Source: G963663495 sp963663495 (GTDB lineage: Bacteria > Bacteroidota > Rhodothermia > Rhodothermales > Bin80). Taken from it: a stretch of DNA of 64,000 nucleotides. Location: contig OY760427.1 in the NCBI GenBank assembly GCA_963663495.1, positions 3,782,001 through 3,846,000 of the forward strand, given 5' to 3'. The notes under the pieces were generated by a model. That model searched no databases. It saw nothing but the letters and a program-made list of their open reading frames with translations, and was not told the origin of the DNA. Shown one piece after another: positions 36,870-45,993 of this stretch (position 1 is its first letter; the number at the start of each line of letters is the position of its first letter). A program made the translations under genes and the position numbers.

Positions 36870-37283
36870 ATGGAACAAGACCTCGTTTGGACGCTGGCAA
36901 CTGCCGGGGGCGTTTTGTCTAGCGTGATCGTCGCTGCCTTAGCAATTACTACGAAGGTGATCAATGCAATCAAAGCTAGCACTTTGAGCTTTGAGAACCA
37001 ATTGCAAACTCATAGAGCGGAAACCAAGGAAGATATCCAGTCCCTAAGAACTGAACTGAAGGAAGATATCCAGTCCTCAAGAACAGAATCGAAGGAAGAT
37101 TTCCAATCCCTGAAAACAGAGATGAAGGACGGATTTAGAGCCTTTGATGAGAGGCTACGGGCCATTGAGTTGTCTAATGCAGCCATGCAGTCAGAAGTAC
37201 GCTTTTGGTCTCGAATTCTAGAATCCCGTCTGCATCTGTCTGTTACCACTGAGGAGACTTCAACTGCAGCAATGCCCGTGTAG
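36870..37283 (+). CDS. Membrane-anchored hendecad coiled-coil protein, copy 2 (4 repeats)
   Basis: A 137-residue member of the family, with the same transmembrane N-terminus (LVWTLATAGGVLSSVIVAAL) and tail (EVRFWSRILESRLHL) but only four 11-residue units, the shortest version in the array. It follows IS copy A and is followed directly, without IS, by unit 3. The leader GGAGTATGAGTGCACATAG region upstream is shared by all copies, so promoter and start signals are duplicated with the gene. Confidence 0.72.
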   Translation: MEQDLVWTLATAGGVLSSVIVAALAITTKVINAIKASTLSFENQLQTHRAETKEDIQSLRTELKEDIQSSRTESKEDFQSLKTEMKDGFRAFDERLRAIELSNAAMQSEVRFWSRILESRLHLSVTTEETSTAAMPV

Positions 37284-37819
37284 TAGTGCCTAGCAGTCAG
37301 CGTTTTCATTGACTGAACTATTCTCGTCCGCTCGGAATAATACCGGTAGCACACTAGGCTTCTAGGTTCCATGCGATGCTGGCACAGCATACCCAATCCA
37401 ACGCAGGCGGGCCCACATACTCCAAACTTTCCAGATTGATATTGCTGGCCTGATCGAACCCCCCGATGGTGGCTGCAAGGGGCAAGACAGTCGGGCAATT
37501 GAGGCTTAATTTGTCACACGTTTATAATTGCTTCGGCGGGAAGAATCCCTTGTGGCGTCGGGGCCGGATGCTGCTAGACCTCGCTGCAATCAAAGATATG
37601 GCCCCGTACACATTTCCTACTCGTTACGGCACATATTCGCGCCAGATCATTATGCTAATGCAATGCTCACGAGGCCTAGCGAGGCAAATTCCAATTTTTC
37701 TCGTTGATTCGCTACCGTCTATGCCACCGTTTATAGGAGAGAACCGGGCAAGTAGCCGGAACGTATCTTAGGAGTGTGAGCGCACATAGTGTGACGTGAT
37801 ACGTATCTGACCTATTACC

Positions 37820-38267
37820 ATGGAAGCAAGACCTCGTTTGGACGCTGGCAACTGCCGGGGGCGTTTTGTCTAGCGTGATCGTCGCTGCCTTAGCAATTAC
37901 TACGAAGGTGATCAATGCAATCAAAGCTAGCACTTTGAGCTTTGAGAACCAATTGCAAACTCATAGAGCGGAAACCAAGGAAGATATCCAGTCCCTAAGA
38001 ACTGAACTGAAGGAAAATATCCAGTCCCTAAGAACTGAACTGAAGGAAAATATCCAGTCCTCAAGAACAGAATCGAAGGAAGATTTCCAATCCCTGAAAA
38101 CAGAGATGAAGGAAGGATTTAGAGCCTTTGATGAGAGGCTACGGGCCATTGAGTTGTCTAATGCAGCCATGCAGTCAGAAGTACGCTTTTGGTCTCGAAT
38201 TCTAGAATCCCGTCTGCATCTGTCTGTTACCACTGAGGAGACTTCAACTGCAGCAATGCCCGTGTAG
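37820..38267 (+). pseudogene. Hendecad coiled-coil gene, copy 3, frameshifted near the start
   Basis: One extra G after ATGGAA (ATGGAAGCAAG versus ATGGAACAAG in the other copies) shifts the frame, which then meets TAG within about 18 codons. Downstream the frame is intact with five 11-residue units, two of them reading ELKENIQ instead of ELKEDIQ. A TTG at 37866 could start a protein lacking the first residues but keeping part of the membrane helix. Expression is doubtful. Confidence 0.7.
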
Positions 38268-38903
38268 TAGTGCCTAGCAGTCAGCGTTTTCATTGACTGA
38301 ACTATTCTCGTCCGCTCGGAATACTACCGGTAGCACACTAGGCTTCTAGGCTCCATGCGATGCTGGCACAGCATACCCAATCCAACGCAGGCGGGCCCAC
38401 ATACTCCAAACTTTCCAGATTGATATTGCTGGCCTGATCGAACCCCCCGATGGTGGCTGCAAGGAGCAAGACAGTCGGGCAATTGAGGCTTAATTTGTCA
38501 CACGTTTATAATTGCTTCGGCGGGAAGAATCCCTTGTGGCGTCGGGGCCGGATGCTGCTAGACCTCGCTGCAATCAAAGATATGGCCCCGTACACATTTC
38601 CTACTCGTTACGGCACATATTCGCGCCAGATCATTATGCTAATGCAATGCTCACGAGGCCTAGCGCTGCCCTTCCCCCATAAATCATCCATTACGGTTCG
38701 ATTGTTCGTCAGTTCTGGTCAACTCTCGCTGGCATGGCTGTCGGAATATCTCGGGTATTTCGACCTGACAGGTATGGTGTGTGACTTGAGGTGAATAATG
38801 CCGTCCTCTCGTGCGGATACGCGATCTCTTCCTGCGCCGCTTCCACTGCCATTCTACCACTTCAGGTGCTTGACCTTTCGCTACTTGTTTTTTATGTTGC
38901 GGC

Positions 38904-41195
38904 ATGTTTCAACGAAGTCAGATCTTACGAACGCTCACCGCTCCCTGCAATGGAGAGCGTTTGGACAGGGTTCTTGCCGACGATCGTTGGCGGTTTCGCA
39001 CGCAGATAGCGCGCGCTGTCTGTGAAGAGTTCGGGTTTGTTGATGCACGGGGCGAACCGCAGGTGAGCAACTGTGCGCAGGCTTTATCGAAGTTGGAGGC
39101 CCGGGGGAGGATGGTGTTGCCCAAGCCCGAGAATTGTAATGCGGCTAAGGCGGAACCGCGTAGGCGCGAGGAGCGGGTACCGGATCCGATAGCGTTACCG
39201 GACACGGTACACGGTGTCCGGGGGTTGACGATTGAGTTGGTTGAGACGGACGAGCAGCGTATGGTGTGGAACACGTTGCTGCACTTTGAGCATCCGAGGC
39301 GTACGACCACATTTGTGGGAGCGCAGGTACGCTATCTGATAGGCAGTGCCCATGGTTACCTGGGAGCGGTGGGATTTTCGGCGGCGGCGTTGTGCCTGGC
39401 GCCCAGAGAGCACTGGATGGCGTGGAGTGATGAGCAGCGCAAGGCGCATTTGCACCATGTGGTGTGTTTGAGTCGTTTTCTGATACGGGGGCAGTGTCAG
39501 GATTTGGCCAGCCATGTACTGGGTAACGTATTGAGACGGTTGGCGGATGATTTTCAGGCACGGTACTGTTACCGTCCCTGGGTTGTCGAAACGTATGTGG
39601 ATCCCCAAGGGGAAGGAGCGTGTTTTGAGGTGAACAATTTTGTATTGATCGGCCATACCGCAGGCGGAAAGCGGCACAAGGAGGCAAAGGAAGAGGATCC
39701 CAAGGGGCTGTATGTATACGAGTTGGACAAAGAATGGCGCGGGACCTTGGGGGTACCGGAGGAGGAGTTGCGTCCGGTGAGGGATCCGCACGAGGGGATT
39801 GACAGTGCGCAGTGGGCCGAAACGGAGTTTGGCGGAGCGCCATTGGGAGACAGGCGGTTGTCTGTGCGACTGGTAAAGAGTACGTCCATGTTGGCCGATG
39901 TGATAGGCCACAGCATTACCGCGCATACGGATGCGGACCGCGCGGCGGTGAAGGGGCATTACCGGTTATTGGAGAGCAAGAAGGACAAAACGGTAACGCC
40001 GGAGAACATATTGGCGCCGCATCGTGGGCGTACGATAGAGCGCATGCGTAGTCAGGAGACCGTGTTATGCATCCGGGACACGACGAAGTTGCGGTACAGT
40101 ACGCGGCCGGCGTGTACGGATTTGGAGGTAATAGGGAGTAATCAGACGACGGCGAAGACGCTGGGGTTGCCGTTGCATGCGACGCTGGTGGTGACGGAGG
40201 ATGGATTGACGTTGGGGGTGTTGCGTGGCAGCTTCAAGAATCCGGAGGAGGGTCCGCATGCTCCGCGGACGCAGCAGTGGATAGACGGGTTCAAGGATAT
40301 ATGCGAGGCGGCGGAGGAGCTGTCCGGCGAGACGCAGGTGATCTGTGTTGCGGACCGGGAGGCGGACAGCTTTGCTATGTTTGCCGAGCAGCGCAGACAG
40401 GGTAAGGCGGAGGTATTGATACGAGCGAAGCATGATCGCAAGCTGTTTGCGGTAATGCGCAGTGGTAAGGCTCCGGGGAATGTGGAGATAGAGATACAGC
40501 GGGTGACGGCGCGCAAGAAGCAGGCGCGCAAGCAGGCACGGAAGGGTCGCAGTTACCGGATGGTCAATACGGAGGTACGCTACGGGAGGTTCTTGTTGCC
40601 GGATCCGAAGAACGAGGAGGAGCCGGTGGTGATGTACGGGGTGCATGTGTTGGAGGTGGAGCCTCCGGGGGATGCGCTGCCGGTGGAGTGGATGCTATTG
40701 ACCAGCCTGGAGGTAGGGAGCGTAGCGGATGCACGGCGGGTGTTGGCAATGTATCTCAAGCGGTGGCGGGTGGAAGACTTCTTCCGCGTGCTCAAGAGTG
40801 GGTGCAAGGTAGAGCGTTTGGGTCTGCGTACCTCGTTGCGTCTGCAGCGAGCAATAACGATGTATTGTGTGATATCCTGGCGCGTCATGACCTTGGTGCA
40901 ATTGGGTCGGGAGGTGCCGGAGCTGGACGCGGATGTCTTTTTCACGGAGATGGAGCTGCGATTCTTGGATGGATATGCAGCACGGGTAAAGCTGCCGAAG
41001 CCCAGTACTTTGGGAGCTGCTATCCTGATCGTAGCGGTGCTCGGCGGTTATCAGAACCGCACTCGTGATGGACCGGTGGGTTACCAGATCATGTGGCGTG
41101 GCCTAGAGAGGTTACACCTAATGACATTGGGATACGAGGTAAGAGACGAACAATTGAGTGCATGTTCGCACGGGAATTCATCTGGGTTCATATAA
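38904..41195 (+). CDS. DruA-like (DUF4338) domain fused to Tn5/IS4-type DDE transposase, copy B
   Basis: A 763-residue protein nearly identical to copy A, ten residues shorter because it lacks the LLDDRK and LGYE duplications. The DruA-like N-terminal half and all DDE motifs (CIRDTTKLRY, CVADREADS, YLKRWRVEDFFRVLK) are intact. It is probably the ancestral form, the shorter sequence being the one without tandem duplications. Scattered substitutions relative to copy A (for example QILRTL for QVLRTL near the start) show the copies have diverged a little since insertion. Confidence 0.88.
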   Translation: MFQRSQILRTLTAPCNGERLDRVLADDRWRFRTQIARAVCEEFGFVDARGEPQVSNCAQALSKLEARGRMVLPKPENCNAAKAEPRRREERVPDPIALPDTVHGVRGLTIELVETDEQRMVWNTLLHFEHPRRTTTFVGAQVRYLIGSAHGYLGAVGFSAAALCLAPREHWMAWSDEQRKAHLHHVVCLSRFLIRGQCQDLASHVLGNVLRRLADDFQARYCYRPWVVETYVDPQGEGACFEVNNFVLIGHTAGGKRHKEAKEEDPKGLYVYELDKEWRGTLGVPEEELRPVRDPHEGIDSAQWAETEFGGAPLGDRRLSVRLVKSTSMLADVIGHSITAHTDADRAAVKGHYRLLESKKDKTVTPENILAPHRGRTIERMRSQETVLCIRDTTKLRYSTRPACTDLEVIGSNQTTAKTLGLPLHATLVVTEDGLTLGVLRGSFKNPEEGPHAPRTQQWIDGFKDICEAAEELSGETQVICVADREADSFAMFAEQRRQGKAEVLIRAKHDRKLFAVMRSGKAPGNVEIEIQRVTARKKQARKQARKGRSYRMVNTEVRYGRFLLPDPKNEEEPVVMYGVHVLEVEPPGDALPVEWMLLTSLEVGSVADARRVLAMYLKRWRVEDFFRVLKSGCKVERLGLRTSLRLQRAITMYCVISWRVMTLVQLGREVPELDADVFFTEMELRFLDGYAARVKLPKPSTLGAAILIVAVLGGYQNRTRDGPVGYQIMWRGLERLHLMTLGYEVRDEQLSACSHGNSSGFI

Positions 41196-41368
41196 ATGGC
41201 ATATCAACCTGCCTGATGTGGGCCTATGCCCCAGTGGCTACACCTGCGTGAGCGTGCGGTGAACTTGCATCTTGATTAGGTGACGGGTTCTGTAGAGCTT
41301 ACCCGTAGACGTGAGAACCCAGACCCCGGACCGCCCGCCTGGTACAGCCCAGACGTACGGCGGAAGAG

Positions 41369-41512
41369 ATGTTTCCGCTGGTAGAGCAGTATAACGAAAG
41401 GACCCGGTCCGCAGCGGCGTCTTGCGCAGAGCAGGGCATCTCGTACGGACCGTTGAATTACTGGAGGCAGAAGTATCGCCAGGAGACTGCAGCCGAGGGT
41501 TCGTGGATGTAG
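41369..41512 (+). CDS. Small HTH protein resembling IS66-type TnpA accessory subunit
   Basis: A 47-residue protein, the copy-B version of the gene at 33847-33990, downstream of and codirectional with the fused transposase. It starts FPLVEQYNERTRSAAAS and ends AAEGSWM. The surrounding ~275 bp recur at the right edge of the window without a DruA transposase beside them, which suggests that this part was acquired by the element from elsewhere or can move separately. Confidence 0.55.
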   Translation: MFPLVEQYNERTRSAAASCAEQGISYGPLNYWRQKYRQETAAEGSWM

Positions 41513-41853
41513 GCAATGCAGCGCCAAGGGAAGCGGCGCAGGAAGAGATCGCGTATCCGCACGAGAGGATGGCATTATTCACCTCAAGTCACACATCATA
41601 CCTGTTAGGCCGAAATACCCGAGATATTCCGACAGCCATGCCAGCGATATTTGACCATACCTGACGAACAATCGAACCGTAATGGATGATTTATGGGTAC
41701 AGGGTAGGCCTAGCGAGGCAAATTCCAATTTTTCTCGTTGATTCGCTACCGTCTATGCCACCGTTTATAGGAGAGAACCGGGCAAGTAGCCGGAACGTAT
41801 CTTAGGAGTGTGAGCGCACATAGTGTGACGTGATACGTCTCTGACCTATTACC

Positions 41854-42366
41854 ATGGAACAAGACCTCGTTTGGACGCTGGCAACTGCCGGGGGCGTTTT
41901 GTCTAGCGTGATCGTCGCTGCCTTAGCAATTACTACGAAGGTGATCAATGCAATCAAAGCTAGCACTTTGAGCTTTGAGAACCAATTGCAAACTCATAGA
42001 GCGGAAACCAAGGAAGATATCCAGTCCCTAAGAACAGAACTGAAGGAAGATATCCAGTCCCTAAGAACAGAACTGAAGGAAGATATCCAGTCCTCAAGAA
42101 CAGAATCGAAGGAAGATTTCCAATCCCTAAGAACAGAACTGAAGGAAGGTATCCAGTCCTCAAGAACAGAATCGAAGGAAGATTTCCAATCCCTGAAAAC
42201 AGAGATGAAGGAAGGATTTAGAGCCTTTGATGAGAGGCTACGGGCCATTGAGTTGTCTAATGCAGCCATGCAGTCAGAAGTACGCTTTTGGTCTCGAATT
42301 CTAGAATCCCGTCTGCATCTGTCTGTTACCACTGAGGAGACTTCAACTGCAGCAATGCCCGTGTAG
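41854..42366 (+). CDS. Membrane-anchored hendecad coiled-coil protein, copy 4 (7 repeats)
   Basis: A 170-residue member with the standard transmembrane start and tail and seven 11-residue units. The pattern ESKEDFQSLRT-ELKEGIQSSRT-ESKEDFQSLKT shows a duplicated two-unit block. It is in frame throughout. It follows IS copy B and directly precedes unit 5 through an empty AGGCCTAGC junction. Confidence 0.72.
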   Translation: MEQDLVWTLATAGGVLSSVIVAALAITTKVINAIKASTLSFENQLQTHRAETKEDIQSLRTELKEDIQSLRTELKEDIQSSRTESKEDFQSLRTELKEGIQSSRTESKEDFQSLKTEMKEGFRAFDERLRAIELSNAAMQSEVRFWSRILESRLHLSVTTEETSTAAMPV

Positions 42367-42902
42367 TAGTGCCTAGCAGTCAGCGTTTTCATTGACTGAA
42401 CTATTCTCGTCCGCTCGGAATAATACCGGTAGCACACTAGGCTTCTAGGTTCCATGCGATGCTGGCACAGCATACCCAATCCAACGCAGGCGGGCCCACA
42501 TACTCCAAACTTTCCAGATTGATATTGCTGGCCTGATCGAACCCCCCGATGGTGGCTGCAAGGGGCAAGACAGTCGGGCAATTGAGGCTTAATTTGTCAC
42601 ACGTTTATAATTGCTTCGGCGGGAAGAATCCCTTGTGGCGTCGGGGCCGGATGCTGCTAGACCTCGCTGCAATCAAAGATATGGCCCCGTACACATTTCC
42701 TACTCGTTACGGCACATATTCGCGCCAGATCATTATGCTAATGCAATGCTCACGAGGCCTAGCGAGGCAAATTCCAATTTTTCTCGTTGATTCGCTACCG
42801 TCTATGCCACCGTTTATAGGAGAGAACCGGGCAAGTAGCCGGAACGTATCTTAGGAGTGTGAGCGCACATAGTGTGACGTGATACGTATCTGACCTATTA
42901 CC

Positions 42903-43382
42903 ATGGAACAAGACCTCGTTTGGACGCTGGCAACTGCCGGGGGCGTTTTGTCTAGCGTGATCGTCGCTGCCTTAGCAATTACTACGAAGGTGATCAATGC
43001 AATCAAAGCTAGCACTTTGAGCTTTGAGAACCAATTGCAAACTCATAGAGCGGAAACCAAGGAAGATATCCAGTCCCTAAGAACAGAACTGAAGGAAGAT
43101 ATCCAGTCCCTAAGAACTGAATCGAAGGAAGATTTCCAGTCCCTAAGAACTGAACTGAAGGAAGATATCCAGTCCTCAAGAACAGAATCGAAGGAAGATT
43201 TCCAATCCCTGAAAACAGAGATGAAGGAAGGATTTAGAGCCTTTGATGAGAGGCTACGGGCCATTGAGTTGTCTAATGCAGCCATGCAGTCAGAAGTACG
43301 CTTTTGGTCTCGAATTCTAGAATCCCGTCTGCATCTGTCTGTTACCACTGAGGAGACTTCAACTGCAGCAATGCCCGTGTAG
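42903..43382 (+). CDS. Membrane-anchored hendecad coiled-coil protein, copy 5 (6 repeats)
   Basis: A 159-residue member with six 11-residue units and the conserved ends. Its trailer leads directly into the intact small gene 43389-43844 on the other strand, so the two genes converge with about 6 bp between them. This is the unit at the original locus edge. The other trailers are shortened versions of what follows this copy. Confidence 0.72.
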   Translation: MEQDLVWTLATAGGVLSSVIVAALAITTKVINAIKASTLSFENQLQTHRAETKEDIQSLRTELKEDIQSLRTESKEDFQSLRTELKEDIQSSRTESKEDFQSLKTEMKEGFRAFDERLRAIELSNAAMQSEVRFWSRILESRLHLSVTTEETSTAAMPV

Positions 43383-43388
43383 TAGTGC

Positions 43389-43844
43389 CTAGCAGTCAGC
43401 CTTCTTGTTGAGGGAATAATTTTCAGCCCCTCGTACCACTACCGGTAGCACACCAGCCTTCGCTGCAAGGGATAAGCCGAAGCAGTCCAGTTCCTTAGCG
43501 GTCCCCGCCAGTTCACGGATCGAGACTGGTGTCCTAGTGACCAACAGGGTGCATGATTCTCGTCGCGTTCGTGCCGCGCATGCCGTTGATATGATCCAGC
43601 CACCATCCCGTATGTGGATTGTACTGCGAATGCCTAGCTTCATTAGGAACCATTTCCATGCGATGCTGGCACTGCATATCCAATCCAACGCAGGCGGACC
43701 GACAGACTCCGAACTTTCTACACTGAAATTGCTGACCTGATCGAACCCCCCGATGGTGGCTGCAAAGGGCAAGACAGTCGGGCAATTGAGGTTTGATTGG
43801 ATCACCTCACCGCAGATACAGGTCCAAGCCCCTGTCGCCATCAC
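43389..43844 (-). CDS. Small cysteine-containing protein downstream of the DUF499 gene
   Basis: A 151-residue protein of unknown family. Its GTG start at 43844 overlaps the DUF499 stop (GTGA; an ATG follows one codon later), so it is coupled to that gene. The N-terminus reads WTCICGEVIQSNLNCPTVLP, a CxC plus third Cys that could bind metal. Fragments of this gene, with a deletion of roughly 170 bp and several frame breaks, form the trailer of each unit in the tandem array. No catalytic motif is seen. Confidence 0.5.
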   Translation of the reverse strand: MMATGAWTCICGEVIQSNLNCPTVLPFAATIGGFDQVSNFSVESSESVGPPALDWICSASIAWKWFLMKLGIRSTIHIRDGGWIISTACAARTRRESCTLLVTRTPVSIRELAGTAKELDCFGLSLAAKAGVLPVVVRGAENYSLNKKADC

Positions 43845-45844
43845 TCCTCCTCCACCTCGAATTCGACTGTTGTGAACCCGAGCGTAGCGGCATTCTCTTC
43901 CACGATACTGCGGATCTCATCTGATATGCCTCCCGCCGCAGTAACATGTATTTCCAAGGTTACGGACAATTCATTTCCCTCAACGCCCGCCAAATGACCC
44001 AAGATATCATCTGCGATCTCTGCAGCCCAGCTACCTATACGTGCTGAATCCTTTCTTGCGCTACCAAAGAATCGTTTCACGACATGGCGAGACTCATCTT
44101 CCTCATGACCTCCATTCACATCGTCCGTTTTTCCATCGTTACCATGGTCCGTTTTCGTTTTCGTCTTAACTCTTTCAAAATGCTTCTGGGCCACCTCCGG
44201 CTTCACCAGTAGACCTGTTAGATGCTCTGGATCCAATGTAGGTCCGGTAATGGCTGTCAATCCTCTGTATGCCCCGATACCCTCGCCGTATTCATCCGCG
44301 TAAGCAAAGGAATCCTGCACCCAATTGATTAGTCCGATGCCTCGCTTTATTGCGTCTGCCAGCACACGCGTTGAACAAAGCCGCGGCAGATAAAGGTATT
44401 GAGAAAATTGGCTCGCGAGCTCCGCCAAAGAAACATGGGCATCCCACAGCGGCACCTGGTCCAGCTCCATACGTAGCCGGCTCGGAGCAAGGACGGGGAC
44501 CAAGAGCTCCTCCCCTTTCAGTTTGGTAGCAGCGCGCTCAGGCAGCGACCCTGTGCCTGTCAGGCGATGGGCCTCATATTCCACCGAACTGGTCGGTTCC
44601 GACTGGACAGGAATGACAAGCCACTGGAACGCTTCTGCCAACCGGGTCTGTACCGACTCTTCGGCCTTACCGTGACGGACTCGCGCTTGCCGAACTTGCT
44701 GTGGATCAATGTTGAGCTGATCTGATTCATCTAGAATCGACTGCAACGCCAAGAGTAGACGGATGGCCTCATCCAAGTCTTGCCACCGGCCGCTATCAGC
44801 TGCCAAAAACAATAACGTGTTCCGGTAAATCCGCGCGGCGTTACCACGGGTCGTCAGGTTATTTTCCGCTGCCCGCTCCGCAGCATTGCCCGGTCCCCGG
44901 GTATACAAATGGTCAACGCCGAGAATTACCAGCCGTGCTCCCATTTCATCCGGTATTTCGAAGGACCCGCTAGGTAGGACATGCACTCGGCCAAAATCAC
45001 CTGATTTCCTGACATCTTCGCGTAGCCATCGTCGGAGCTCTTTCAACACTCCTGAGGGGCTCATGGACTGCGCCCGATCCGTGGCAAGGCGTGCAACGGT
45101 GGCATGTGTGCTGTACCAGTACTGCGTTCCCTCTTGGTACAAATATGTTGATTTTGATGCCAGCCTGCGCAGTACATCATCAAACACGGCCGTGGGTTCA
45201 CCGGGCGCCGCCACCCCTAGCCGAATTCTCTGTTCATCCAGACCCGGTTGACTCGCCCCTTGCTTCGGAGCGGATCCTAGGTAAATCGCTCTGGCAACCC
45301 GCCGTGCAGCGCTATAGCGACCCAGTCTACGCTCGCCTGCATCCACTCGGATTGGTGTCGCACCAGTCCCATCAATGTCTGCATCAATCACTGGAGACCA
45401 GCGATCCGGCAGGTACCTTGTTAGTTCGGACTTAACATCCTGCCGGCTCATGGGTATGTGACACGGCATGATGAGCGGATTCATGTCGCCCTGCTCCCAG
45501 AGTGCATGGATAACTGCTGCCATCAGGCGCAGTACGCCGCGCGTCCGCTGAAACCGTACCAGCGTGGACCAGTCGTTGTACAGGCGGTCAAATAGCTCTG
45601 GATGAAACGGATAGGCAGATTGCAAGCGGCGCTCGTAGACACCCTCGGAGCAATGAGCAGGGAAGGCCACTTTTGATTCCCGATAGTATTCGACGAAGGC
45701 CCGCGCCACCGAATTCCTCTTCCTGAACCCAACATCCTTACTCATTGGGACGAACAAACGTCTGCGCACGATTTCAAAACCTTCCTCTGCGCTGGCGGGC
45801 TGCCAGGAAGAATCAATCCTTCCGGTGACATTCTGCAGCCGGAT
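43841..45844 (-). pseudogene. DUF499 ATPase gene, C-terminal exon (667 codons)
   Basis: The frame opens immediately after the group II intron (RLQNVTGRIDSSWQPASAEE, then GFEIVRRRLFVPMS) and runs to 43841. AYPFHPELFDRLYNDWSTLV, FQRTRGVLRLMAAVIHALWE and LGVAAPGEPTAVFDDVLRRL are typical of DUF499 proteins, large ATPases found next to DUF1156 methyltransferases and helicases in defence-type loci. Alone it lacks both Walker motifs. Joining it to the fragment at 48656-49011 by removing 45845-48655 restores one frame reading GRKAL-I-RLQNVTGR, as the family requires. Confidence 0.8.
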
Positions 45845-45993
45845 CTCGCGGTAGCCCCCGGGTTTCCCCGGAGGCCCCGCACAGATCCGGACGTGCGCGC
45901 TAACGCATCCCCTCCCTTATTCATGAGGGAGTTAAGTGGCGGGGAATCGTCGTTTGATATTATGGTGTAATATGTTGATTATAAACGGTTTGA

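Larger units (their letters stand above)
38665..41705 (+). mobile_element. DruA-transposase insertion sequence, copy B (3041 bp, opposite orientation)
   Basis: Flanked by AGGCCTAGC at 38656-38664 and 41706-41714, the same 9-bp target in the same position of the repeat unit as copy A, but inserted in the reverse direction. It has the same ~180-bp inverted ends and the same two genes. Being oppositely oriented with its own target duplication, it is best explained by an independent insertion into the same site rather than by unit duplication. Confidence 0.9.
32299..43402. repeat. Tandem array of five ~0.95-1.18-kb units carrying a coiled-coil gene
   Basis: Five units share leader, coiled-coil gene and trailer. 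With IS copies removed the gene-to-gene distance is 950 bp for a unit with four 33-bp repeats and grows by 33 bp per extra repeat. Units 1 and 3 are followed by IS copies at the identical junction AGGCCTAGC; units 2 and 4 keep the empty junction (37670-37690 and 42760-42780). The trailer of each unit is a shortened, decayed copy of the small gene at 43389-43844. The array therefore grew from the original edge of the DUF499 locus. Confidence 0.9.

Noticed and set aside
34164..41195. A Druantia defence system based on the DruA-like domains
   Set aside because: The domain is fused to a DDE transposase in a mobile element with target duplications, and no DruE-type helicase or other Druantia gene is near.
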